From an uncultured Christensenella sp. (GTDB lineage: Bacteria; Bacillota; Clostridia; Christensenellales; Pumilibacteraceae), in the NCBI GenBank assembly GCA_910577435.1, contig CAJTLV010000002.1:306900-370899 (forward strand): a stretch of 64,000 bases of DNA, given 5' to 3'. Every line of letters begins with the position of its first letter. Within the stretch, counting starts at the first letter, position 1. Shown here piece by piece: positions 7,995-15,157 of this stretch. The notes below the pieces were generated by a model. That model searched no databases. It saw only the letters and a program-made list of their open reading frames with translations, and had not been told where the DNA came from. Both the position numbers and the translations under genes were made by a program.

Positions 7995-8024
7995 TTGCGT
8001 AGCCCCGGACTTTTGTGTTATACT
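7995..8024 (+). promoter_or_regulatory. Promoter of the tetR gene
   Basis: TTGCGT (7995-8000), 18-base spacer, TATACT (8019-8024). Leader of about 35 bases to the ATG at 8066. Diverges from the operon promoter with about 95 bases between the two -35 boxes; that stretch holds no other feature I can support. Confidence 0.55.
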
Positions 8025-8065
8025 TTTCATTATTAAATACACAAAGCATTCCGACGGAGAGAACG

Positions 8066-8689
8066 ATGACCGAAATCAAAGTTACGAAAGAATTGAAGGG
8101 AGTAAACCTGCCCAAAACCAAGCTGGGACTTACCAAAATGAATGTGTTGGTCAGATCCGCCGAAAAACTCTTTTCCAAAAAAGGATTTTACGACACGTCG
8201 ATCGCCGACATCTGCAAGCGCGCGCGCACGGCGGTAGGCACGTTTTACATTTACTTCGAAAACAAGGTCGCGCTTTACAGATACCTCGTCGAGCAGTACC
8301 GTTTGGAGATACACTCGGTGCTTGCCGCCGCTACGGCGTCGTGCGAAACGCGTATACAAAAAGAGCGCGAGGGCATACGCGCGTTTATCGACTACGCCGC
8401 GAAAAAGCCGAACGTGTACGACATAATATGGGGCAGTCTTTCGGTCGACAAGCAGATCTTCATCGATTACTACGTATCTTTTGCGGAAAGCTATCGGCGC
8501 GGACTCACCCGCGAAGGCGACGCGATCAAAACGAACGACTGCCTTACTCTCGCATACGCGCTGATGGGCATAACCAACTTTGTCGGGCTTCGCGCCATAT
8601 TCGAAGAGATGACTCCGGATCAAATAGATACGATGGTAGACGAATGCGTAATGAAACTGTTGCGCTCGGGCGCGTTCGTCGACGAATAG
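8066..8689 (+). CDS. TetR/AcrR-family transcriptional regulator
   Basis: 207 residues. The frame is open from 8015, but the ATG at 8066 follows GGAGAG. The N-terminal helix-turn-helix is at about residues 30-75: MNVLVRSAEKLFSKKGFYDT, then SIADICKRARTAVGTFYIYF. The C-terminal two thirds are an all-helical ligand domain (IDTMVDECVMKLLRSGAF at the end). It is divergent from the acyl-CoA operon and adjacent to TGAAT/ATTCA palindromes, so it probably represses that operon and is relieved by an acyl-CoA, as known for FadR-type TetR proteins. The effector is an inference. Confidence 0.9.
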   Translation: MTEIKVTKELKGVNLPKTKLGLTKMNVLVRSAEKLFSKKGFYDTSIADICKRARTAVGTFYIYFENKVALYRYLVEQYRLEIHSVLAAATASCETRIQKEREGIRAFIDYAAKKPNVYDIIWGSLSVDKQIFIDYYVSFAESYRRGLTREGDAIKTNDCLTLAYALMGITNFVGLRAIFEEMTPDQIDTMVDECVMKLLRSGAFVDE

Positions 8690-8749
8690 ACCGTATATCG
8701 CAGGATACGCCCCGCCGCGTTTTCGGAAACGGCAAATACGTTCCGCGAA

Positions 8750-8778
8750 TTGACAAACGCGCCGCGCGGCGCTATCAT
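8750..8778 (+). promoter_or_regulatory. Promoter of the hybrid sensor kinase gene
   Basis: TTGACA (8750-8755), 17-base spacer, TATCAT (8773-8778), 27 bases before the ATG at 8805. Good match to sigma-A consensus. Confidence 0.65.
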
Positions 8779-8804
8779 AAAACGATGTTTTCGCAGAGGC
8801 AAGT

Positions 8805-10967
8805 ATGAGCAAACGCAATGAAGACAGCAAGCAAATAGACCGCCTGTTCTCGCTTTTGAATAGCAATCCCGACGGAGCGGTGCAATCTGCCGACGCCGCG
8901 CAGTACGACAAAACCGCGACGGTGCTCGGGAAATTCATTGCCGAAATACCCGGCGGTTTTTTCATTTACCGCGCCGATAACAATAAAGTGCTGTACGTCA
9001 ACGATGCGCTACTCGAAATTTACCGTTGCCGCACACGCGAAGAATTCGCGGTGCTTACCGGCGACAGCTTTGCCGGGATGGTACATCCCGACGACTTCGA
9101 CGCCGTGCAAAAATCCATATTCGAACAAATAGGTAAGGATAACAACGATCTCGATTACGTTGAGTACAGAATAATCCGCAAAGACGGTGCCGTAAGGTGG
9201 GTGGAGGACTACGGGCATTTTGTGCGCGGCGACGCCGACGGCGATATATTTTACGTGTTCATATCCGACGCGACGGAAAAGATAAACCGAAGATTCGCGC
9301 TTATGGACGCCGAGCAGGAAAAGGAACAGCAACTGCAAACGCTCATCGAGGAATACGACAAAGAACGCAAGCTCATACGTCAGGAACACCTGCAACGGCT
9401 GGAAGTTATAGAAGGACTGAGCGTAAACTACGAATCGATATGCTATGTCGATCTCGACGCCAATCGCATACTGCCCTACCGCCTGAGTTCTCGGCTGGAA
9501 ACGCAGTTCGCGAAAAAATTGCAGATGAAGCCGTTCGATTGGTTTTTGCGCAGTTATACCGAAACGTGGGTGCATCCCGACGACCGCGCGATGTTTACCG
9601 AGCGCACGTCGATCGAATACATCCGCGAAAAGCTGGCAGACTCGCAAACCTACTATCTCAACTACCGTTGCATTCGAAATAACGAAACACAGTACATTCA
9701 ACTGCGCATTGTCAATGTCGGCGAGAAAACGCGCGTACAAAAACTCGTTATGGGTTTCCGCAAGGTCGACGAAGAGATAATGCAGGCGATGAAGCATAAG
9801 CAAGTACTCGAAACAGCGCTCAACACCGCAAAGATCGCCGACAAGGCGAAAAATACATTCCTGTCCAATATGTCGCACGATATGCGCACGCCGCTCAACG
9901 CCATATTCGGCTATACCGAGCTTGCGCGCAAAAATGCGACCGATACTGCCGCATTGCATTCGTATCTGGATAAGATCGAGCAATCGGGACGGCAAATGCT
10001 GAGCCTCGTCGAAAAGGTACTCGATTTTTCGTATGTCAAATCATCGACCGATGCGCCCGTCGAACTGTCCGCCTGCTCTATTTGCGCCATACTCGGCGAA
10101 GTGGAGGAAACGATCCGTCCCCGCGCCGAAGCAAAAAATATCGATTTTCGAATCGGAACGCGCATAATCCACGACACCGTTCTTTCCGACGCGGAAAGGC
10201 TGAAACAGCTGCTCGTTCATCTCGCCGACAACGCCGTTAAATACACCCGCAACGACGGATGCGTGCGCATTACCGCAGAAGAGAGCGACTGTCAGGACGA
10301 GTACTCTTCGTTCACGTTCGCCGTGACGGACAACGGTGTGGGCATTAGCGAAGACGGATTGAAACGCATATTCGAACCGTTCGAGCGCGACACGAACACA
10401 ACGCTCAGCGGCGAATACGGCGTAGGACTCGGACTTACGATAGCAAAACATCTGACCGATTCTCTCGGCGGAAAAATAGAGGCCGCGAGCGAACTCGGCA
10501 AAGGCAGTGTTTTCACCGTAAAGCTCGCTTTTCTCCGTCCGTCCGACGACGCGCCCGCGCAAGCGCCGGAACCCGTGTCCGCAATCGGAAAACGTTTACT
10601 TCTCGTCGACGACAACGACATCAATCTCGATATGGAAACGGAGATACTTCAAGATCTCGGCTTCGAGGTGGACGTCGCCGAAAACGGCAAAATAGCCGTC
10701 GAGAAAGTGAAAAATTCGGAGCGCGGCAGATACGATCTGATACTTATGGACATTCAAATGCCCGTTATGGACGGGCGCGAAGCGACGCGTGTGATAAGAG
10801 CGCTCGCCGATCCCGCGCTTTCGCGCATACCAATTATCGCGCTGTCTGCAAACGCGTTCGACAGCGACAAGCGCGAATCGATAGCCTGCGGAATGGACGC
10901 GCATCTCCCGAAACCGATAGACGAAAGGCTTCTTCTCGATACTATATCGAAAGTTGTTTCCGAATAA
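8805..10967 (+). CDS. Hybrid sensor histidine kinase with PAS domains and receiver domain
   Basis: 720 residues, apparently cytoplasmic: no signal peptide or membrane segment. Order: PAS at about 40-160 (GGFFIYRADNNKVLYVNDAL, then a PAC-like YRIIRKDGAVRWVEDY), short coiled coil at about 170-205 (AEQEKEQQLQTLIEEYDKER), second PAS-like region at about 205-325, HisKA with phospho-acceptor His near 358 (FLSNMSHDMRTPLNAIFGY), ATPase domain (N-box LADNAVKY, G1 DNGVGISEDG, GVGLGLTIAKHL), and a C-terminal receiver with Asp near 648 (DLILMDIQMPVMDG). Stands alone under its own promoter; no separate output regulator is adjacent, so the phosphate presumably passes to an unlinked Hpt protein or stays internal. 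Signal unknown. Confidence 0.93.
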   Translation: MSKRNEDSKQIDRLFSLLNSNPDGAVQSADAAQYDKTATVLGKFIAEIPGGFFIYRADNNKVLYVNDALLEIYRCRTREEFAVLTGDSFAGMVHPDDFDAVQKSIFEQIGKDNNDLDYVEYRIIRKDGAVRWVEDYGHFVRGDADGDIFYVFISDATEKINRRFALMDAEQEKEQQLQTLIEEYDKERKLIRQEHLQRLEVIEGLSVNYESICYVDLDANRILPYRLSSRLETQFAKKLQMKPFDWFLRSYTETWVHPDDRAMFTERTSIEYIREKLADSQTYYLNYRCIRNNETQYIQLRIVNVGEKTRVQKLVMGFRKVDEEIMQAMKHKQVLETALNTAKIADKAKNTFLSNMSHDMRTPLNAIFGYTELARKNATDTAALHSYLDKIEQSGRQMLSLVEKVLDFSYVKSSTDAPVELSACSICAILGEVEETIRPRAEAKNIDFRIGTRIIHDTVLSDAERLKQLLVHLADNAVKYTRNDGCVRITAEESDCQDEYSSFTFAVTDNGVGISEDGLKRIFEPFERDTNTTLSGEYGVGLGLTIAKHLTDSLGGKIEAASELGKGSVFTVKLAFLRPSDDAPAQAPEPVSAIGKRLLLVDDNDINLDMETEILQDLGFEVDVAENGKIAVEKVKNSERGRYDLILMDIQMPVMDGREATRVIRALADPALSRIPIIALSANAFDSDKRESIACGMDAHLPKPIDERLLLDTISKVVSE

Positions 10968-10972
10968 ATCTC

Positions 10973-11149
10973 TATCATATAGTATTTACGCCCAAATATC
11001 GCCGCAAAGTATTTTTCGAGGAGAAACGAGCGGAGATACGAGAAATATTAAGGAAACTATGTGAGTGGAAAGGAGTAGAAATCATAGAGGGAGAGATATG
11101 CCCCGACCATATACATATACTACTTGCAATTCCATTTCGTGTGTGATAA
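10973..11149 (+). pseudogene. tnpA: IS200-type transposase fragment (central part, HUH motif)
   Basis: No start codon; the frame is open from the kinase stop to a TGA at 11147-11149. It translates as YHIVFTPKYRRKVFF, then helices ending in WKGVEIIEGEICPDHIHILL. HIH is the metal-binding HUH pair of Y1 transposases. The nucleophile Tyr and the whole second half are absent. Begins immediately after the sensor kinase stop codon. Confidence 0.8.
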
Positions 11150-11179
11150 ACTATTTGTGTTGTCAGTTTCTTTTGACAT
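11120..11179 (-). pseudogene. tnpA: IS200-type transposase N-terminal fragment, opposite orientation
   Basis: ATG at 11177-11179 with a GGAGG ribosome site; 19 codons (MSKETDNTNSLSHTKWNCK) and then TAG. SLSHTKWNCK is the stretch that normally precedes YHIVF in this family, and YHIVF is found on the other strand at 10973. The break therefore lies exactly at the codon for the Tyr after WNCK. Confidence 0.75.
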
Positions 11180-11187
11180 CTTGGATC

Positions 11188-11248
11188 CCTCCGTTTGTGT
11201 TTTTTTTGTTTGGCTGCCAGACTGGCTCTATTATAACACAAACGGAGG
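11188..11248 (-). promoter_or_regulatory. IS200 leader: extended -10 promoter and hairpin that can mask the ribosome site
   Basis: Minus-strand arms CCTCCGTTTGTGTT (11235-11248) and AACACAAACGGAGG (11188-11201) form a 14-bp stem whose second arm contains the tnpA GGAGG. An extended -10, TGTTATAAT, places TATAAT at 11230-11235, overlapping the end of the first arm. A transcript from this promoter would lack the first arm, while read-through RNA from outside would carry both and hide the ribosome site. Confidence 0.6.
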
Positions 11249-11284
11249 TTCCTTGTTTTGTTCATCGGTTAACCTCTTTTGAAC

Positions 11285-11309
11285 CCCGCGACTATCGCGG
11301 GATTTTCGT
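11285..11309 (+). terminator. Rho-independent terminator-like hairpin
   Basis: CCCGCGA (11285-11291) and TCGCGGG (11295-11301) around CTA, followed by ATTTTCGTT on the plus strand. The first of two hairpins closing this side of the IS remnant. Confidence 0.6.
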
Positions 11310-11315
11310 TATACA

Positions 11316-11345
11316 AAAAGAACCCGACCGCAGTCGGGCTTTTTC
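11316..11345. terminator. Bidirectional rho-independent terminator
   Basis: CCCGAC (11323-11328), loop CGCA, GTCGGG (11333-11338), with AAAAAG on the left and CTTTTT on the right, so it has a T-tract on both strands. It would end transcription of the leucine-rich-repeat lipoprotein gene on the minus strand. Confidence 0.85.
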
Positions 11346-11361
11346 ATCAAATTGCATATTA

Positions 11362-14300
11362 TCACGTAAACTCTACTATGTAATCGCCGTCCGAACATTT
11401 GACCGTCACGATGTAACTCCATCTTACAAAATTAGCTTCGATCGCGGAGAACTGTTCTTTCGTCCCTGCGAAGTAGACAGTTTTCAATTTGGCGCAGTAC
11501 TCGAACAAGCCGCCCTGTTCGTAGAACGTTGCGTCTGTCGCGGATAAATTCACCGTTTCTAAAGAGACGCAACCACTGAACGCGCCCATGCCGACAGTCG
11601 TCACCGTCGACGGGATAGTTATGCTTTTGAGCGCACTGCAATCCTTGAACGCCTCGTCCTGTATTTCGGTCAAACCGTCGGCGAGCGTCACGCTCGCAAG
11701 AGCCTTGCACCCTTCGAACGCACCGTAGTCTATCACCGTCACGCTCGACGGAAGTGTTATAGCGGTTATATCCGTGCCCGCAAAGCTTTTGTTCCTGCTG
11801 TATCCGCCGATGCGCGTCACTCCGTCCGCAACGGTGACAGCGCCCGTGATGTTGGGAATTATATACAAAATCCCGAATTCATAAGAATATTCATTCTGCC
11901 CGTACACTACGCCGTCGCGCGCGGTGTAGCTTGTTTCGTCGGGTACGGATATGCTCGTGAGCGATGTCAAAACGCCGACGGCTTCGACTTTGAATCTGCC
12001 TCTGCCCGTCAATGTCAAACTCGTCACCGAATTCAAGCCCGATCTGCCGAGTATTATATTGAAGCTGTTCGTTTCGACGAGCGACAGCGGCACGGAAAGA
12101 CTCACGACTTCGAATTGCGCCAACACGCCCGAACTCGACTCGGCTACTCTCGAAACAGGTATTCCGTCTATGTCAGTCGCTATGACGACGTTTCCGCCGT
12201 CGCCGAAGTATCCCGCGATCATCGCATACGGCTCGTCGTCATAAGAACTTTCGCCCTGACCGAACACATTGTAAACGAAATCGCCGACGCGCGTTTTGTA
12301 CGCGCCGCACACGGGCGTGACGTTTCCCCACTCGTAATCTATCCCGTTCGCCGTACTCGCCTGTAAATAAATTTTGCGACTGCCGTTATACTCGCCGAAC
12401 GCTTCCGCATCGATATGCGTGACCGTATCGGGCAGGAACACGTCGCCGTCGGGCGCGAAGATGACGCGCGTTTTGGCGGCGTTGTACAATATTCCGTACT
12501 CTTCCGCAAAAGCGGTATTGCCTTCGGCAACCGTTATGCTCGCGGGTCTCGTGCCGAGCATTGACTCCGTGCTAAACGCATTTGTCGCGATCTCGGTTAT
12601 ATTCGCGCCTATGACCAAGTTCCCGCTAAACGGCAATACCGTTAAAGTATCGCGCTTAAACGATTCGATGGACGTGACGTTATACGTCTGCCCTTCGTAT
12701 TCGGCGGATTCGGGTATAACGCCTGTAAACGACGCTGCATTATACCCCGTTACGGTCAGTTCGCCGTCGTCCAAACGGTAGATCACGCCTTTGCCTTTGC
12801 CGGGCGTAATCGGCGAGCCGCCTACGGGATCGCTGTCGTACACTGTACGATAGCGGCTGCTTACAGTGCCGACAATGTAGTTCCATTTAGGCGAGAAATT
12901 ATCACTCGCATATTTCGCCGCGAACGCGCAGTGAATGGTCGCCGTGTCGGGAATGTTCTTGATATTGAGAAACGCGTCGCCGCCGAACGCAAAGTCCCGC
13001 ATATCGGTTATTGTCGACGGCAAATATATATCGGTCACGCCCATACACTGGCGAAAACTGCCTACGAACGCCGTAAAGCCCTCGACAAACTTCACTTCGG
13101 TGATCGTCGTGTTATCGGTATAGCCGCCGAACGACGCGCCGATCACGCGTTTACCGAGCACAATATAAGGCACGGTAATGCTTCCGCTCGCGTCGTTGTT
13201 TGCGCGAAGCGATATTCCGTACTCGCTTTCCGACACGACGAAAGTTTCGGAAATGCCGTCGTACTCATCTTTATCGGCGCGAACGTCGTCCTCGTCGTAG
13301 AAGTACAAGTACACATCGTAAAATCTGTCCGCAGTATCCGCCGACACTGAAATATCCGATTTTTCGAATATGTTATAACCCGAATCGCGCGCGATCTTGC
13401 CGCCCGCCACTCCGTCGTACAATGTCTCTTGCGTCAATATGTCGCGCTCGACAACTTCTATATCATCGCCGATCTTATCCTGCGAAAAAGTGCGCAGACC
13501 GCTGTCGTCCGTAGTGAACGACAGGTTATAACGCTTGATTTTAAGGCTCGCCAAACCGTACACGCAAAGATCGTAATCCTGCGTTTCGCCGCCTGCGGAA
13601 TTTACGGCGCGCATATAGAACATATTTTCGCCTTGCTGTATCTTTGTCGCGCTCAGATCGAACGTGCCGAGCGCGTTCTCGCCGTTTTCTCTGTCCGACT
13701 GAGATCTGTAAAACTGCACCGCGCACCCACTCGCCGCTTTTGCGTATTTCGAAACGTTAAAGCTCGTCTGCGCGTTATTGTTTAGCAGCTTTTCGTATGT
13801 GTATACGACGTTGCCGTCGCCGTCCTCTTCGGGTACAAACCCGTCGAGTTTGACGAGTTCGTCGCTGTACGCCAGAAGCCGCATAGAGTAATCGCCGTTG
13901 AGCTTGACTACACGGAAACTCTCTTTGACGTCCATCGGGATCTCCTGCTCGATAGTCTCGCCCTCTATCTCTTCGGTATACATTTCATATGCGACAAGCT
14001 CGACCGTAGACTTTCCTGACGGGAAACCTTCGGCTCGGAGCGTACCGAGATTGACGGTAGTCTTTCCGCGCGCGACGTCGTAATCGACGGCAGCACTCTG
14101 CCCCGCATAGGTCACCGAAAGTACGTACTTGCACGCACCCTGTATGTCGTCGAACGTCAGTATCCCCGCCGACGTGAGTTGCGCGCCGAACTCGCTCGCG
14201 CCGCTCAGGTCGGGTTGCTCATTGCCCTGACCGCCCGCTCTGTATCCGCAAAAGCAATCGTCACCCTCGTGCAACGCAACGTCCTCGCGATGGTTGACCG

Positions 14301-14469
14301 AACCGCAACTCGCATTGTGGAAGTGATAATAATCGTCGTAGCTCCACGCCTCCTCGATAGTGTGCGCGTGTTGCCCGCCGCCGTTCCCGCCGTCACAGCC
14401 GACAGCACAAAACGCGGCGCAAAGCACCGTCGCCGCCACGATCGCCCCGCATATGTATTTCTTCTTCAT
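11362..14469 (-). CDS. BspA-like leucine-rich-repeat surface lipoprotein
   Basis: 1035 residues. Lipoprotein signal peptide MKKKYICGAIVAATVLCAAF with lipobox AVGC, lipidated Cys near residue 25, then a Gly/His-rich linker. The C-terminal two thirds contain LRR_5 (BspA/TpLRR) units, for example FAGTDITAITLPSSVTVIDY, GAFEGCKALASVTLADGLTE, AFKDCSALKSITIPSTVTTV and GAFSGCVSLETVNLSATDAT at the end. These form a surface-exposed solenoid used for binding in several gut and oral bacteria. Transcribed from a promoter whose -10 overlaps an inverted repeat shared with the divergent XRE gene. No sortase or other anchoring signal beyond the lipid. Ligand unknown. Confidence 0.9.
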   Translation of the reverse strand: MKKKYICGAIVAATVLCAAFCAVGCDGGNGGGQHAHTIEEAWSYDDYYHFHNASCGSVNHREDVALHEGDDCFCGYRAGGQGNEQPDLSGASEFGAQLTSAGILTFDDIQGACKYVLSVTYAGQSAAVDYDVARGKTTVNLGTLRAEGFPSGKSTVELVAYEMYTEEIEGETIEQEIPMDVKESFRVVKLNGDYSMRLLAYSDELVKLDGFVPEEDGDGNVVYTYEKLLNNNAQTSFNVSKYAKAASGCAVQFYRSQSDRENGENALGTFDLSATKIQQGENMFYMRAVNSAGGETQDYDLCVYGLASLKIKRYNLSFTTDDSGLRTFSQDKIGDDIEVVERDILTQETLYDGVAGGKIARDSGYNIFEKSDISVSADTADRFYDVYLYFYDEDDVRADKDEYDGISETFVVSESEYGISLRANNDASGSITVPYIVLGKRVIGASFGGYTDNTTITEVKFVEGFTAFVGSFRQCMGVTDIYLPSTITDMRDFAFGGDAFLNIKNIPDTATIHCAFAAKYASDNFSPKWNYIVGTVSSRYRTVYDSDPVGGSPITPGKGKGVIYRLDDGELTVTGYNAASFTGVIPESAEYEGQTYNVTSIESFKRDTLTVLPFSGNLVIGANITEIATNAFSTESMLGTRPASITVAEGNTAFAEEYGILYNAAKTRVIFAPDGDVFLPDTVTHIDAEAFGEYNGSRKIYLQASTANGIDYEWGNVTPVCGAYKTRVGDFVYNVFGQGESSYDDEPYAMIAGYFGDGGNVVIATDIDGIPVSRVAESSSGVLAQFEVVSLSVPLSLVETNSFNIILGRSGLNSVTSLTLTGRGRFKVEAVGVLTSLTSISVPDETSYTARDGVVYGQNEYSYEFGILYIIPNITGAVTVADGVTRIGGYSRNKSFAGTDITAITLPSSVTVIDYGAFEGCKALASVTLADGLTEIQDEAFKDCSALKSITIPSTVTTVGMGAFSGCVSLETVNLSATDATFYEQGGLFEYCAKLKTVYFAGTKEQFSAIEANFVRWSYIVTVKCSDGDYIVEFT

Positions 14470-14496
14470 TTTTACCTCCGCACTAACTTAAATTAA

Positions 14497-14534
14497 TGTT
14501 AATTAATATTAACATTAAAATATGTAAGTGTCAA
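14497..14534 (-). promoter_or_regulatory. Promoter of the LRR lipoprotein gene with overlapping operator
   Basis: Minus strand: TTGACA (14529-14534), 17-base spacer, TAATAT (14506-14511). The inverted repeat TGTTAAT-4-ATTAACA (14497-14514) covers the -10 box. The likely binder is the XRE protein encoded divergently at 14588. Its own -10 is probably TATAAT at 14557-14562, with no clear -35. Confidence 0.65.
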
Positions 14535-14587
14535 GGATTTTATTAAATAAAGTTAGTATAATACATAAAAGGAGTAGCGAGTGCGGT

Positions 14588-15016
14588 ATGGCTAAAAAGT
14601 ATTTGCGGTTTGCGGCGCGGCTGAAAGAACTGCGCGAAGAAGCGGGCGTATCTATGCTTGATCTTGCCCGCGCTATCGGGGTGAGCGACGCTGCCGTATG
14701 CAAATGGGAAAACGGTCGTGCGGAACCCAAGATCGGATATATAGTAAAGCTCGCCGAATATTTCGACTGCCCTATAGATTATCTCATAGGAATCGACGTG
14801 TTGAACACGGGCGGCAAAGTGACGGTGACCGACGGAAGCGGCAAACCCATTCCGCGAGTTACCGACGCAAAGCACGCACAAGTAACGCTGACCGACGACG
14901 AGCAAGTGATAATTTCGTCGTATAAAAAGCTGTCGCCGAATATGAAGGAGCTACTCAAAGAGACGCTCGACACTTGGGTGGACGTCGGTGCAGGGAAACC
15001 GGAAACGAATTCTTAA
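14588..15016 (+). CDS. XRE-family helix-turn-helix regulator
   Basis: 142 residues. The frame is open from 14528, but AAAGGAGT lies 11-12 bases before the ATG at 14588 and the domain begins there. HTH_3 at about residues 9-64 (ARLKELREEAGVSMLDLARA, then IGVSDAAVCKWENGRAEP), ending in the common LAEYFDCPIDYLIGID. The remaining 75 residues are hydrophilic with a helical C-terminus (SPNMKELLKETLDTWVDV), possibly for dimerisation. Divergent from the LRR lipoprotein gene, whose -10 is overlapped by an inverted repeat; repression of that gene is the natural inference. Confidence 0.88.
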   Translation: MAKKYLRFAARLKELREEAGVSMLDLARAIGVSDAAVCKWENGRAEPKIGYIVKLAEYFDCPIDYLIGIDVLNTGGKVTVTDGSGKPIPRVTDAKHAQVTLTDDEQVIISSYKKLSPNMKELLKETLDTWVDVGAGKPETNS

Positions 15017-15157
15017 TTGCGGACAAAGCACGTTACTGTCTTGCGCTTATACCCTATTCACGGCGCTTTCCGCAAACGGGACGGCAGGATTACTGTTTAA
15101 CCGCTCTACCGCCGGTTTAATTTATCCGTCGCGGACCGCCTTTGACTCTATACAATA

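Larger units (their letters stand above)
10970..11250. mobile_element. Rearranged remnant of an IS200/IS605-type element
   Basis: Two pieces of one tnpA-type gene lie head to head. On the plus strand 10973-11145 encodes the HUH-transposase segment YHIVFTPKYRRKVFF through EGEICPDHIHILLAIPF. On the minus strand 11120-11179 encodes the matching N-terminus, MSKETDNTNSLSHTKWNCK, ending at a stop. The pieces overlap by the 14 bases TACTTGCAATTCCA, which can be read as part of either. Upstream of the minus-strand ATG is the expected leader with an inverted repeat. The C-terminal half of the transposase is missing, so the element is dead. Confidence 0.8.

Noticed and set aside
8805..10967. Link between the hybrid kinase and the TetR/acyl-CoA operon
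   Set aside because: It has its own promoter and no shared regulatory site; adjacency alone is not enough.
10975..11265. 96-codon minus-strand gene across the IS remnant
   Set aside because: It reads through the inverted piece in a frame that matches no transposase; the true matches are split between the two strands.
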